From: Agaribacter marinus
GTDB lineage: Bacteria; Pseudomonadota; Gammaproteobacteria; Enterobacterales; Alteromonadaceae
Direction: 5' to 3'
Length of the DNA: 64,000 bases
NCBI RefSeq assembly: GCF_030160655.1
Contig: NZ_BSOT01000005.1
Location: 372,001 to 436,000 of the forward strand
The translations under genes and the position numbers were made by a program. Shown piece by piece: positions 34,410 to 44,109 of this stretch. The notes under the pieces were generated by a model that worked only from the letters and a program-made list of their open reading frames with translations, was not told the DNA's origin and made no database searches. How positions within the stretch are numbered: position 1 is the stretch's first letter; every line of letters begins with the position of its first letter.

Positions 34410-36468
34410 TACGATCCATGATTTGCTTTCGGCCGTTGGCAGTCCTTATGCCAATGCGCAAGACTGTGTTGATAAATGTTACGGCGTTGAGTTTAGTGAT
34501 GTTTATGCAGCGACATTATTGCTCAATAAGTTAGTGAACTTCATTGATGAAGATTCATCAAATGATGCTGAGTTGTTATGTGAGCTATTTCACATATTCT
34601 TGGCCTTGATTTATCAGCAAGGCCTTGGCAATAGTTGTTTATATATTGACGATATAGCGGGTAAAACACTTTGGTTAGCGCCAGATGCAAGCAATCAAAA
34701 CGATGCGTTTACATTCACTCACTTGGCGCAAATACAAACCTATCTGGAGAACGTATCAACAGGGCTGGATAAGCTTGAAGCTATAGAGTTAGCATGGCCC
34801 AGACTCTACACTCGACGTTTTTATCACTATGAAAAGGTATTGTGTGATGCCGTATTTTCTCGTGTTGGTCATTCTAGCCTAGGTAAAAATATGTCTGCCG
34901 ATGCAGATGTGAACGCAAGTGCAAATGACACAGGGGCATTTGAGCAAACACTTAAAGCACAATGGCCGTTGGTATTTGGCAACGAGACAGATATATTGAG
35001 TTCTCAAGCCCTTGCCGTATTAAATACGCTCACCTCAACGTTTTCAATTATAACTGGCGCGGCGGGTACGGGAAAAACATACTCTGTGGCACGTTTGCTC
35101 TATCTTGCATTTTCTTGTTTGTCGGTGCCACCCTCAAACATGTTATTACTTGCGCCAACTGGTAAAGCGGCGAATCGTTTACAAGAATCAATAAGTGCTG
35201 AGCTAATGCGCGTAAAACCAGTTAACGACATGCCGTTGTTTTATCAAGACTTGTTGCAGCTTCAACCACTTACTTTACACCGTGTATTAAAAATCAATCC
35301 GAATAACGGCCAAGCTAAGTACAATTTGCACAACAAACTCACGGCAAAGTTGGTGGTTATTGATGAAGCATCCATGGTTGATTTGTCCTTGATGTGTAAA
35401 CTTATTCTAGCCTTACCCGCGGACTGTCGTATTGTACTCATTGGCGACCCAAATCAGTTACCGTCAGTAGAGGCAGGGTGTATTTTAGCCGATATTGTGA
35501 GATATGCTGGCACGACCTTGAGTAAGCGTAAACTGAGCACTTGTTACAGTTTGTTGGGTATGCAATTACCAAATGATGTCAATGACCGTGTTTTTCACAC
35601 TGAACCGCTAACTTCCGAGCTTGCTAGCAAGAATATATGTGTTGGTCTGACGCAAGGCATGCGAAGTGTTGATGGCATTAACAAGGTTGCTAGCGCAGTG
35701 CTTTCGGGTAACGTAGATAAACTGATTGCCATGAGCGAGAATGCAAGTACGTATGCGCGCCCGCCCTGGTCTTTTGTCGAACTGGATGATAGCAATGACG
35801 GAAAACATATCCATTTAACGGGTTTCGTTGAAAAATATGTGCAAAATACGCTGGCACCGCATTTTCGGCATGTTGCCGAGCAGCCTAGCTTGCTTGAGGC
35901 GTGGAATGCTTTACGTAACTTTGTTTGCCTCAGTGCTTTTCGTGTTGGTGCTTTTGGCACTGAAAAGTTAAATCAACACGTTACTAAACAATTAAATTTT
36001 TCTGTCCCTAGCCAATCAGGTTTTCTAAAAGGCCAAGCGATCATGATAGAAAAGAATGATTATGCCTTACAATTGTTTAATGGCGATCTCGGTATTGTAT
36101 GGCCTGATGAAAAAGGGCAGTTTTGGGCGTGGTTTCCCAATGGCGTAAGTAGCGACGCAACATGTCATCCACTAATGTTTCGGCAGTTTTCTTTGTATAC
36201 ACTGCCTCAAAATAGTGCTGCATATGCGCTAACCATACATAAAACGCAAGGTTCAGAATACGAAATGGTCGATATTTTGTTGCCTGAAATGCAAGAAAAA
36301 CTTGTTACTCGACAGTTATTGTACACAGCAATTACACGCGCAAAGTCTAATGTAAGCCTTTATAGTTCGAACCGCATTTTAGGCCAAACCTTGCAAAATG
36401 ATATTAAGCGTTCAAGTGGTTTAGATGCAATGTTCGCGATGAGAGAAGAGAGTATGGGTGAAAGCTAG
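34402..36468 (+). CDS. recD: exodeoxyribonuclease V alpha subunit RecD
   Basis: 688 residues from ATG 34402, which has AGAGG 6 bases upstream and overlaps the recB stop by 8 bases (ATGAATAA). Motifs: Walker A GAAGTGKTYSVARLL, LLLAPTGKAANRL, VIDEASMVDLSLM, IGDPNQLPSVEAG, TIHKTQGSEYEMV and LYTAITRAKSNV. RecD is the 5'-3' helicase of RecBCD. The overlap implies coupled translation with RecB, as expected for a 1:1:1 complex. No separate promoter is apparent. Confidence 0.95.
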   Translation: MNNTIHDLLSAVGSPYANAQDCVDKCYGVEFSDVYAATLLLNKLVNFIDEDSSNDAELLCELFHIFLALIYQQGLGNSCLYIDDIAGKTLWLAPDASNQNDAFTFTHLAQIQTYLENVSTGLDKLEAIELAWPRLYTRRFYHYEKVLCDAVFSRVGHSSLGKNMSADADVNASANDTGAFEQTLKAQWPLVFGNETDILSSQALAVLNTLTSTFSIITGAAGTGKTYSVARLLYLAFSCLSVPPSNMLLLAPTGKAANRLQESISAELMRVKPVNDMPLFYQDLLQLQPLTLHRVLKINPNNGQAKYNLHNKLTAKLVVIDEASMVDLSLMCKLILALPADCRIVLIGDPNQLPSVEAGCILADIVRYAGTTLSKRKLSTCYSLLGMQLPNDVNDRVFHTEPLTSELASKNICVGLTQGMRSVDGINKVASAVLSGNVDKLIAMSENASTYARPPWSFVELDDSNDGKHIHLTGFVEKYVQNTLAPHFRHVAEQPSLLEAWNALRNFVCLSAFRVGAFGTEKLNQHVTKQLNFSVPSQSGFLKGQAIMIEKNDYALQLFNGDLGIVWPDEKGQFWAWFPNGVSSDATCHPLMFRQFSLYTLPQNSAAYALTIHKTQGSEYEMVDILLPEMQEKLVTRQLLYTAITRAKSNVSLYSSNRILGQTLQNDIKRSSGLDAMFAMREESMGES

Positions 36469-36490
36469 CAAGTGAAAAACTTACAGGTGA

Positions 36491-36952
36491 CTATATTGCT
36501 TCTTCAACGGCTTCGTCTATGTGCAAGCGAAGCGTCAGAATTTTTTTGTCTTTACCCATGTTAGAGAAAATATTTATCAATAAGGCTGGATGCTCAAGCG
36601 TTAGCGTATTCCCTGTGGTTGAAAAAAACTGACCCGCGTCTAGGTAGTGACCATGTTCAGTAATACATGCAAACTTATGTACGTCAATGTAATCAACCCA
36701 GCCAAGTTCGGTGCCAGCTGCAAGTATGCTACCGGCGTGATCAAATAACGCATCATTAATTGTAACTTCGCTGCCGAATATGGGTTTTTCAGCGATGGCG
36801 ACGCCAGTTTTATCATCGACTAACAAGGTGATGACGGTTTCAAATTTACTAGAATAGGCAATCACATTATCGAATATTCTTGATTGTTGCATGCTGATTC
36901 CTGAGTATTCGCGCATGGCGTGTTTCGCAATTAGATCAATAGCTACTGACAA
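36491..36952 (-). CDS. uncharacterised 153-residue protein
   Basis: Unknown family. The product is acidic and appears to be one alpha/beta domain with no signal or membrane segment. The start is uncertain: TTG at 36952 gives the longest form, ATG at 36916 gives a protein beginning MREYSGIS; neither has a clear ribosome site. It converges on recD. An 18-base palindrome and the start of a metalloprotease gene lie upstream. Confidence 0.5.
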   Translation of the reverse strand: MSVAIDLIAKHAMREYSGISMQQSRIFDNVIAYSSKFETVITLLVDDKTGVAIAEKPIFGSEVTINDALFDHAGSILAAGTELGWVDYIDVHKFACITEHGHYLDAGQFFSTTGNTLTLEHPALLINIFSNMGKDKKILTLRLHIDEAVEEAI

Positions 36953-37043
36953 TCAGGCATCGCAAACGATCTAGTGTTGCCATGAGTGATTATACAATTT
37001 AAGCTAGTTTACATCCCTTAAAAATTAAACTACTGATTTGGAT

Positions 37044-37061
37044 CAACATCAATTGATGTTG
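37044..37061. promoter_or_regulatory. 18-base perfect palindrome upstream of the metalloprotease gene
   Basis: CAACATCAATTGATGTTG reads the same on both strands and lies 31 bases before the TTG start at 37093, in the position of an operator or activator site. It also lies 92 bases upstream of the divergent 153-residue gene. The binding protein is not identified; the spacing does not match the FNR or CRP consensus. Confidence 0.5.
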
Positions 37062-37092
37062 GTTACTATAACCCTGTGCTAGGAGAAGATCG

Positions 37093-39507
37093 TTGAAGTC
37101 ACAATACTTATTACAAAAATCAAACGCTGATACGCAAAAACGATTAAGCTCCTTATGCTTAGCATTGTTGCTAATGATTGCAGTGAGCTTGAGCCATATA
37201 AATTCCAGTAAAGCTGAGCTGTTAGAAGGTTTTATTGATATTCGCTATGACAAATCTGAAGATAAAGTGTATCTCAGACTTAATAAACAGATGTTGGAGC
37301 AAGCCTTCATTTTTCAAAGTAGTCTGCCCCACGGCGTCGGGTCAAATGACATCGGTTTAGACCGAGGGCAGTTGGGGAGGACGCGATTGACGGAATTTGT
37401 GCGTTTTGGCAATAAAATTATGCTCAATCAGTTAAATACGACCTACCGTTCTTCATCCCAAAATGCTGCTGAAAAAGCGAGTATTGATGAAGCCTTTGCT
37501 GATTCAATCATTGCGGGTTTTAAAATTGACTCTGAAACAGAAGACTATATTGAGTTTGATTACACCTCGTTTTTACTCAGTGATATTCACAATATGGCGG
37601 ATAGACTAAAATTTCGAAAGCAAGGTAGCTATAAACTTGACGCTAAACGCAGCGGAGTGTACTTAGCGAAAACAAAAGCGTTCCCTCTAAATACAGAGTT
37701 AGAAGCGGTGATCACTTTTTCAGGGGAACCAAAAGGCCAGTTCATTCGGCAAGTGACACCCGATGCCCAGAGTGTCACCGTGCACATGCATCATTCGTTT
37801 GTAAAATTGCCAGAAAATGATTTTAAGCCGCGCGCGTTTCATCCTTACTCAGGATTTAACAAGCACAGTTTTTATGATTACTCAGTACCTATTGATGCTG
37901 ACATGGAGCAAAAGTATATTCGTCGACATCATTTGGAAAAGAAGCATCCAGACACGTCCACGAGTGAAGCTGTAGAGCCCATTGTTTACTATTTAGACCC
38001 TGGTATTCCTGAGCCAGTATACAGCGCGTTGCGTGATGGTGCTCTATGGTGGAATCAGGCGTTTGAAGCCGCAGGCTATAAAAATGCTTTTCAGGTAAAA
38101 CGCTTACCTGACGGCGCAGATCCAATGGACGTGAGGTACAACATTATCCAATGGGTTCATCGCGCAACACGTGGTTGGTCGTATGGTTTCTCGGTCGTTG
38201 ACCCTCGAACGGGAGAAATATTGAAAGGTCATGTTACCTTGGGCTCGCTGCGGGTTCGACAGGATTACCTTATAGCCTTGGGAATGACCAGTCCATTTGC
38301 AGATAAAGACGCTGATACTAGTGCGCAGCTTCAAATGGCGCTGAATCGCATTAAACAGCTGTCTGCGCATGAAGTTGGGCATACTTTGGGTATTGCCCAT
38401 AACTTTTCAGCAAGTGAAAACGATAGGGCATCTGTTATGGATTACCCTCATCCCTACATCCAGTTGACTAAAGAGGGTATTGATTTATCAAACGCGTATG
38501 ACGACAAAATCGGCGCGTGGGATAAGCATGTTATCAAATATGGTTATCAAACATATGCCGACGCTAACACTGAGTCTGACGCACTATCTTCACTTGTTAC
38601 ACTTGCCCAAAAACAATTTTTGTTTAAGTCAGATCCCGATGCTCGCTCGTCTGACAGACCATCATCAGACGGCCATTTATGGGATAATGGTGCGGATCCT
38701 ATTGCTGAATTTAAGCGCGTGTTAGCCGTACGAGATTATGCACTGAATAATTTTGGCTCAGAAAGTTTACCGTTTGGCGCACCGTGGTCTGATCTAGAAG
38801 AGCGTTTGGTGCCCATTTATTATTCTCACCGTTATCAACTTGATGCCTTAGTTAAACAAATTGGCGGCGTAAATTATCAATATAGTATTAAAGAAGCGAA
38901 TGACAATACGCCAAAGGCCACTATTGTAGACGGTAAAATTCAACATGAGGCCTTGGCCTTGATGATAAAAAGCGCGAGTGATAAGTTTTTAACATTGCCT
39001 CCCAAATTAGCGTCTTTAATCCCGCCGAAAACTTATGGGTCACAACGTAACAGAGAAAGCATTACATCTCGTATGGGGCGAAATTTTGACCCCTTAGCAA
39101 TGGCAGAGTCTGCAAGTTTTAGCGCACTAAAAAAGCTGCTGACAGCCGAGCGTTTAAACCGCTTAGATTATCAATATAGTCTTGATTCGTCTGTTCCATC
39201 TGTTCAGTTTTTGCTCAGAGAGGTCTTCGACAATATAGTTGTTAACGCAACAGCGTCGGGCTTAGCTGCGCGTATTGGCTTACTTGGCTTGCAAGCAAAT
39301 TTTGATTTGTTAAATGATAAAACGTTAGCGCCGGAGGTGGCGCTAACGATTAAAGCCGAATTGTTACGCTTTGGCGAATCACTAGAAAAACAGCGAAAAA
39401 ACGCGAAAGCAAAAGTGATACTGAAACACTTGAATACATATTGGCAGCGTGGTGATTTCCCTATGAATATAGACGTAACGCCCATGCCGCCAGGGTCGCC
39501 AATTTAG
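37093..39507 (+). CDS. exported zinc metalloprotease, metzincin type (DUF5117/DUF4953-like)
   Basis: 804 residues. The start is TTG with AGGAG 7 bases upstream; a signal peptide (about 18-41, LCLALLLMIAVSLSHINSSKA) follows a charged N-terminus. The central catalytic motif HEVGHTLGIAHNFSAS (about 426) is HExxHxxGxxH, with a Met-turn SVMDYP about 22 residues later. The flanking regions match large bacterial 'zinc-dependent metalloprotease' proteins carrying DUF5117 and DUF4953, which are periplasmic or secreted. The substrate is unknown. It appears monocistronic and converges with hemN. Confidence 0.85.
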   Translation: MKSQYLLQKSNADTQKRLSSLCLALLLMIAVSLSHINSSKAELLEGFIDIRYDKSEDKVYLRLNKQMLEQAFIFQSSLPHGVGSNDIGLDRGQLGRTRLTEFVRFGNKIMLNQLNTTYRSSSQNAAEKASIDEAFADSIIAGFKIDSETEDYIEFDYTSFLLSDIHNMADRLKFRKQGSYKLDAKRSGVYLAKTKAFPLNTELEAVITFSGEPKGQFIRQVTPDAQSVTVHMHHSFVKLPENDFKPRAFHPYSGFNKHSFYDYSVPIDADMEQKYIRRHHLEKKHPDTSTSEAVEPIVYYLDPGIPEPVYSALRDGALWWNQAFEAAGYKNAFQVKRLPDGADPMDVRYNIIQWVHRATRGWSYGFSVVDPRTGEILKGHVTLGSLRVRQDYLIALGMTSPFADKDADTSAQLQMALNRIKQLSAHEVGHTLGIAHNFSASENDRASVMDYPHPYIQLTKEGIDLSNAYDDKIGAWDKHVIKYGYQTYADANTESDALSSLVTLAQKQFLFKSDPDARSSDRPSSDGHLWDNGADPIAEFKRVLAVRDYALNNFGSESLPFGAPWSDLEERLVPIYYSHRYQLDALVKQIGGVNYQYSIKEANDNTPKATIVDGKIQHEALALMIKSASDKFLTLPPKLASLIPPKTYGSQRNRESITSRMGRNFDPLAMAESASFSALKKLLTAERLNRLDYQYSLDSSVPSVQFLLREVFDNIVVNATASGLAARIGLLGLQANFDLLNDKTLAPEVALTIKAELLRFGESLEKQRKNAKAKVILKHLNTYWQRGDFPMNIDVTPMPPGSPI

Positions 39508-39544
39508 CAAAATATATACAGTTTATCGTATAGAGCGATTGATG

Positions 39545-40987
39545 CTAGATAACGCTGCTATATCGCATTTGATGCATGGGTTGAGACAGGTACTGGTCGA
39601 AACTCATGCATATGTTCCTTACGAGTAGACGGCCTTTACTATGTATAGTTAGCTTGTCATCGTCATTGCTTACTAGAGCATCGTTCACAAAGGTCTCTAG
39701 GGTCGATAGGCTTTGTTTAAAATAATAATTAAAGTCGATGTTATGTTTTTCGGAAAAGGCTTGTTTATCGATTTCAAAATTACACATGAGTTGAAGTATT
39801 AAATCCCGCCTGATTTGGTCATCAGTGCTTAATACTACGCCTTTTGCAATTGGACGATTATTTTTGTCTAGGGCTGCATAATAGTCATTTAGGTGCTTCT
39901 CATTTTGAAAGTACACCTTATCAATACTACTAATTGAGGAAACGCCTAACCCCAATAGTGCTGATCTACCCTGCGTAGAATACCCTTGAAAATTTCGGTG
40001 CAATAATTTTTCGCGTTGGACAACACTCAGTTCGTCGCTTGGCTTTGCAAAGTGGTCCATACCAATAAAGTCATATCCTGATTGCGTTAAGACATTTATG
40101 GCCAGTGTAAACAACGCAAACTTTTCTTCACTCGATGGTAACCATTCATTCTTAATCTTGCGTTGTGCGGCAAACATGTTTGGCATATGGGCATAAGAGA
40201 ACAAAGATATTCTCTCCGGATCCATGTTTTTGACGGCATTAAGCGTGTTTGAAAAGGTTTCATGCGTTTGCATCGGTAAACCATAGATGACATCTACATT
40301 TATGGATTTATAGCCAAACATACGAGCGGCTTTGATTAAGTTTGCAATGTGTAATGTGCTCTGTGTGCGATTTATTTTTCTTTGAACGCGTTTATCTGTG
40401 TCTTGAAGACCAATGCTTAAACGGTTAAAACCAAGTTTGGCAGCAGCTTTGAGATAGTGTTGATCGGCTGTTCTTGGGTCTATTTCAATGCTTAGTTGTG
40501 CATCATTAGCGAAATTAAATGCCTGCTTTAATGAGGCAATTAGCCTTGAAAGCTGTTCAACGCTTAAGAAGTTTGGTGTTCCGCCGCCTAAATGTAAATC
40601 GGCTACCACTAATTTTTCATAGCTGTTCGCGACTAAGTCTATTTCTTTTTCAAGGTATTCAATGTAACGGTCTGCTTTATCTTGTTGGCGAGTGACAATT
40701 TTGTTGCACCCGCAGTAATAACATAAAGTATTACAGAATGGGATGTGGACGTATAAAGAAAGCTGTTTTGATGATGCGTCAACCAATAGATTGTTGTTGG
40801 CGTCATCAATATCATTTGTAGATATATCTGGGTGGAATGATACAGCTGTAGGGTATGACGTATAGCGCGGTCCAGACACATTGTACTTTTGTAGCACTGC
40901 CTTTTCTAAAAAGTCTAAGGTTTGTGGTTGCTTATTAGTCGTTGGCTTTGGGGGGATTATGGTGTTATGAACATCCCTGATATACAT
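39545..40987 (-). CDS. hemN: oxygen-independent coproporphyrinogen III oxidase (radical SAM)
   Basis: 480 residues. It has the HemN opening KYNVSGPRYTSYPTAVSF and the radical SAM cluster motif CNTLCYYCGC (CxxxCxxC plus the extra Cys of true HemN). These, the GGGTPNFL motif and the HemN C-terminal domain distinguish it from HemW. It converts coproporphyrinogen III to protoporphyrinogen IX under low oxygen in the cytosol. An FNR-type box lies 66-79 bases upstream of the ATG, consistent with anaerobic induction. Confidence 0.95.
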   Translation of the reverse strand: MYIRDVHNTIIPPKPTTNKQPQTLDFLEKAVLQKYNVSGPRYTSYPTAVSFHPDISTNDIDDANNNLLVDASSKQLSLYVHIPFCNTLCYYCGCNKIVTRQQDKADRYIEYLEKEIDLVANSYEKLVVADLHLGGGTPNFLSVEQLSRLIASLKQAFNFANDAQLSIEIDPRTADQHYLKAAAKLGFNRLSIGLQDTDKRVQRKINRTQSTLHIANLIKAARMFGYKSINVDVIYGLPMQTHETFSNTLNAVKNMDPERISLFSYAHMPNMFAAQRKIKNEWLPSSEEKFALFTLAINVLTQSGYDFIGMDHFAKPSDELSVVQREKLLHRNFQGYSTQGRSALLGLGVSSISSIDKVYFQNEKHLNDYYAALDKNNRPIAKGVVLSTDDQIRRDLILQLMCNFEIDKQAFSEKHNIDFNYYFKQSLSTLETFVNDALVSNDDDKLTIHSKGRLLVRNICMSFDQYLSQPMHQMRYSSVI

Positions 40988-41052
40988 TATATTACTTAAG
41001 ACCTTATCACTGCGTATTGAAGTAATTATCTAATAAAGTAATGATACGTTTT

Positions 41053-41066
41053 TTGATCTTAAACAA
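41053..41066. promoter_or_regulatory. FNR-type box upstream of hemN
   Basis: TTGATCTTAAACAA matches the FNR consensus TTGAT-N4-ATCAA at all but one of ten specified positions. It is centred about 72 bases upstream of the hemN ATG, on an otherwise AT-rich promoter. FNR activation of hemN is established in several gammaproteobacteria. Confidence 0.65.
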
Positions 41067-41103
41067 TGTTTTTCTTTGCAGTAGTGGAAATTATTCAGAA
41101 AGT

Positions 41104-41130
41104 AAAAAAGTGACCCCGGGGAGGGGTCAC
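41104..41130 (-). terminator. intrinsic terminator of the first DUF3718 gene
   Basis: GTGACCCC (41110-41117) pairs with GGGGTCAC (41123-41130); on the minus strand the stem is followed by six T residues (41109-41104). It lies 67 bases after the stop of the gene at 41197. Confidence 0.85.
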
Positions 41131-41196
41131 AAAATGGCAAAGATGCCTTTGCCTACCATGTTGAACTTTATATCAACTGGTGATAATAGGGTATTC

Positions 41197-41589
41197 TTAC
41201 AGGCGTTCTTGTAAAACCTGAGATACTGGGTTATCAGTTAAGCCGTTGTCGGTTATCCAGGTCAGTAGAACAACACCGTCTTGTTCTGGTTGAGATAAAA
41301 GCTTTTTTGGCATCTTCTTAACCAATAGGGTGCCAGCTTCTGTGGCATTATTCTCGATCGCAAGCTTGATTAAAGATTTTCCACCACAGGTAATCCCGCT
41401 GTAATAATCTTTGAGCTTTAATTTAAAATTACTTCTTACGTTCTTCATTTTCTTTCTAAGTTCTGCTTTATCGTCGGTTTTCACGATTTCGCAGATGTTC
41501 GCTAATGCACTTTGTAATTCCGCATTTGCGCCGCCAGAAAACATAACTACCGCCGCGAATACAGAAGAGATAAGTATTTTTTTCAACAT
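41197..41589 (-). CDS. DUF3718 exported protein, copy 1
   Basis: 130 residues from the ATG at 41589, which has GAGGA 7 bases upstream (the longer GTG form at 41613 is not supported). Signal peptide: KKILISSVFAAVVMFSGGANA. The mature part LANICEIVKTDDKAELRKKMKNVRSNFKLKLKDYY and two cysteines (CEIV, ITCGG) are diagnostic of DUF3718, a family of short secreted proteins found in Vibrionales and Alteromonadales with no known role. The paralogue lies 297 bases upstream on the same strand, separated by a terminator, so the two are expressed separately. Confidence 0.8.
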   Translation of the reverse strand: MLKKILISSVFAAVVMFSGGANAELQSALANICEIVKTDDKAELRKKMKNVRSNFKLKLKDYYSGITCGGKSLIKLAIENNATEAGTLLVKKMPKKLLSQPEQDGVVLLTWITDNGLTDNPVSQVLQERL

Positions 41590-41785
41590 GATACAGTCCT
41601 CTTTGGTTAACACTCTCAGGACAAATGTTACTCAATAAAATTATTTGTAATAGATACTTTGGTGATACTTTGGTATCAAATTGAATACTAAATAAATGAG
41701 TTTAATATTTCTAGAACTTTTCTCAGATTGAATATAATTGTTATAAAAATTAGATGGTTAACGTTTTTATAAGGATTTTAAATTG

Positions 41786-41840
41786 AAAAAGCGCTGTTTT
41801 ATGCAAGCTTATTGATTCATTGCATAAAACAGCGCTTTTT
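41786..41840. terminator. long perfect hairpin between the DUF3718 copies
   Basis: A 21-base perfect inverted repeat, with arms at 41786-41806 and 41820-41840 and a 13-base loop, has A-runs outside on one side and T-runs on the other, so it can act as a terminator in both directions. It lies 46 bases after the stop of the second DUF3718 gene (minus strand), its most likely client. Confidence 0.8.
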
Positions 41841-41885
41841 TGCAAAAAAGAAGTAGAAAAAGCGGTTCTTACGAATATGACTACC

Positions 41886-42281
41886 TTATAGACGTTCGCT
41901 CACAACTTGCGCAATTGGGCTTGAATCTAAGCCCTTTTGGGCAATCCAATCACTAAGTTTTATACCGTCGACTTCGGGCTTGTTTAGTTTGGATTTAGGC
42001 ATTTTTTTGACCAACAACGTACCGGTATTTAACGCTTCACTTAGCAATGCCGTGCGAATGAGGCTATTACCATTGCATGATATACCTTCATAGTAGTCGC
42101 CGAGCTTTAACTTGAAGTCGTTTCTTACGCTCTTCATTTTTTTTCGTAGCTCAGATTTATCATCTGTTTTAACAATATTGCATATGTTGGCTAGTGCTGC
42201 TTCGATACTTGCGTTAGCTGAAAAGCTCATTGACGAAGCGACGCAAAATAATGTACTAAAAACTATTGTTTTTCCTTTCAT
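41886..42281 (-). CDS. DUF3718 exported protein, copy 2
   Basis: 131 residues from ATG 42281, chosen because GGAG is correctly spaced from it and overlaps the upstream ATG at 42293. Signal peptide: KGKTIVFSTLFCVASSMSFSANA. The body LANICNIVKTDDKSELRKKMKSVRNDFKLKLGDYY is near identical to copy 1 in its first half and diverges towards the end (VVSERL versus VLQERL). Both cysteines are conserved (CNIV, ISCNG). A tandem duplication is clear. Function unknown. Confidence 0.8.
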   Translation of the reverse strand: MKGKTIVFSTLFCVASSMSFSANASIEAALANICNIVKTDDKSELRKKMKSVRNDFKLKLGDYYEGISCNGNSLIRTALLSEALNTGTLLVKKMPKSKLNKPEVDGIKLSDWIAQKGLDSSPIAQVVSERL

Positions 42282-42413
42282 ATGACTCTCCATAAAATTT
42301 TGAGGGACAACATGGCGTTGTTGGGGAGGGAGTCTAAATGTTTTGGTTTTTCGGTCAATTATCGAAAAAATAATTTAGTATTAAAAAAAATACCTAAAGT
42401 GTGCAGTTAGCAA

Positions 42414-43319
42414 TTACGCGTCAGGGTTGTATATTTTAGCAACGTCTATGATTTGTTCTCTCATCCATTGGTGGGCAGCGTCTAGATCAGCACTTACATG
42501 CCAATATAAACAATAATCCACATTAGGTATTTTGACGGGCAGCTCATACATTGCTAAATCATAGTGTTTTGCCAAGTGATAAGGCATACAAGCTATCAAA
42601 TCAGTTTTTACTAGCGTGCTAGGTACGGTCAAAAAGTGTTGACCACGCATAACGACATTTCTTTTTTTTCCTATTTTGTCTAATTCAAAATCTATTGGGC
42701 CTGCACCAGATTTTCTATGTGCAACATTAAAGTGAGGCAGCGATAAAAAGATATCAAGAGACATACCTTCACGAAGCGCAGGGTGATCTTTACGAGAAAC
42801 CGCAACGAAGCGGTCAGACGCAATTTTTTGTTTATTTAAATGTGGGTCTGAAAAAGTAGAGGCATCTACAAAAAAATCCAAACTGCCATTTGCCATTGCC
42901 GAAACAACTTCATGGCGACTAATTTCATAGTTAGTTAAGGACACGCCAGGTGCAACCGTTTGTAATTTTGCAATTAGGCGCGGCATGATACTGACTTCAA
43001 GTAAGTCGCGACTCGAAAAATTAAATGACTTGGAAGAGTTTGCAGCATCAAAGACATGGCTCTGCTGCACACTCGTGCGCAAAAGTGCAAGTGCTTGACG
43101 CGCTGGGCCAATAATATTTTGCGCAGCAGGTGTGGGCGTCATTGAGTGACCAGTGCGCACAAATAAAGGATCATTCAACATTTCTCTTAGACGAGCAAGG
43201 GAATTACTTACCGCTGGTTGAGTGATGCATAAGACATCTGCGGCTTTAGTTAAGCTACCAGCGGTATAGATCGCATCAAAAACCGCAAATAGATTTAAAT
43301 CTATTCTATGTAAATTCAT
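42414..43319 (-). CDS. LysR-family transcriptional regulator
   Basis: 301 residues. N-terminal winged helix DLNLFAVFDAIYTAGSLTKAADVLCITQPAVSNSLARLREMLNDPLFVRTG, then a periplasmic-binding-protein-like effector domain. The DLNLL-type opening and 'DPLFVR..GM.PTP' signature group it with the NodD/PcpR/LeuO-like LysR subclass. The 387-base divergent gap leads to a pterin dehydratase gene. Whether that is its target is not readable. The effector is unknown. Confidence 0.9.
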   Translation of the reverse strand: MNLHRIDLNLFAVFDAIYTAGSLTKAADVLCITQPAVSNSLARLREMLNDPLFVRTGHSMTPTPAAQNIIGPARQALALLRTSVQQSHVFDAANSSKSFNFSSRDLLEVSIMPRLIAKLQTVAPGVSLTNYEISRHEVVSAMANGSLDFFVDASTFSDPHLNKQKIASDRFVAVSRKDHPALREGMSLDIFLSLPHFNVAHRKSGAGPIDFELDKIGKKRNVVMRGQHFLTVPSTLVKTDLIACMPYHLAKHYDLAMYELPVKIPNVDYCLYWHVSADLDAAHQWMREQIIDVAKIYNPDA

Positions 43320-43706
43320 CTGTCTATCCCTGTGGATTTAGGCACATATTTTTAAGCACTCTTCACTCTACGAATCTTGAAATGCCTACCTTACTTAAAC
43401 ACTCCAATCGAATATTCTATATGCTCTTTACACTTAGTAACAGGTTTTTAAAGTACAAGTGATATTGATTGAATATTAATTCTCGTGTTTGATTCGAATA
43501 CTAAATCAGGTAATTTGCTAAATTATAGACCGATGATTCTTTCTTTACGTATTCAATTGTTTAGAAATATTTTCTCAAAAAGCAAGGTCATAATAAATGC
43601 ACAGAAAGTATGAAAGATTCTTTACTATTGTCTTGTTAAGCATGTGATTCTAATTTCTAAGAAATACGTATTATATTCTTTTACTTAATTTGTCAGAGGG
43701 CACACG
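43320..43706. other. 387-base divergent intergenic region
   Basis: An AT-rich gap between the lysR-type gene and the pterin dehydratase gene. It must hold both promoters. Several LysR-style T-N11-A half-sites can be drawn, but none is distinctive. No reading frame, repeat or RNA structure stands out. Confidence 0.3.
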
Positions 43707-44033
43707 ATGACTGAAAAAGCGAATAAAAGCGTGATTGAAAAACTAGACCAGAGTCAAATTGAAGCGCAATTGGACAAGCTCAATGAAAACACTGTTGGTA
43801 ACCTTTGGGTGATTCAAGATGACAAACTGCATAAAACCTTTAAATTTAAAAGTTTTATTTGGGCTGTTGGCTGGATGAGCCAGATAGCAATTTGGTCAGA
43901 GAAGCTAAAACACCATCCTGAATGGTTTAACGTTTATAATAAGGTAACCGTCGATTTAATTACGCATGATGCGAACGGAATAACTAGCTTAGATTTCCAG
44001 TTGGCGGCGAAAATGGATGTTTATGCTCATTAA
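43707..44033 (+). CDS. phhB: pterin-4a-carbinolamine dehydratase
   Basis: 108 residues. The family signature KHHPEWFNVYNKVTVDLITHDANGIT contains the catalytic His-His and the following active-site His. It dehydrates 4a-hydroxytetrahydrobiopterin during recycling of the pterin cofactor, usually for phenylalanine hydroxylase; no phhA is in the window. CAGAGGGCACACG precedes the ATG. It is monocistronic, with the initiator tRNA gene next downstream. Confidence 0.9.
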   Translation: MTEKANKSVIEKLDQSQIEAQLDKLNENTVGNLWVIQDDKLHKTFKFKSFIWAVGWMSQIAIWSEKLKHHPEWFNVYNKVTVDLITHDANGITSLDFQLAAKMDVYAH

Positions 44034-44109
44034 ATTGTGTATAAATACTACATATCGTATGATAAACACGCGAACAGTCATTTTATCTATATTTTTATTG
44101 TTTTTTAGC

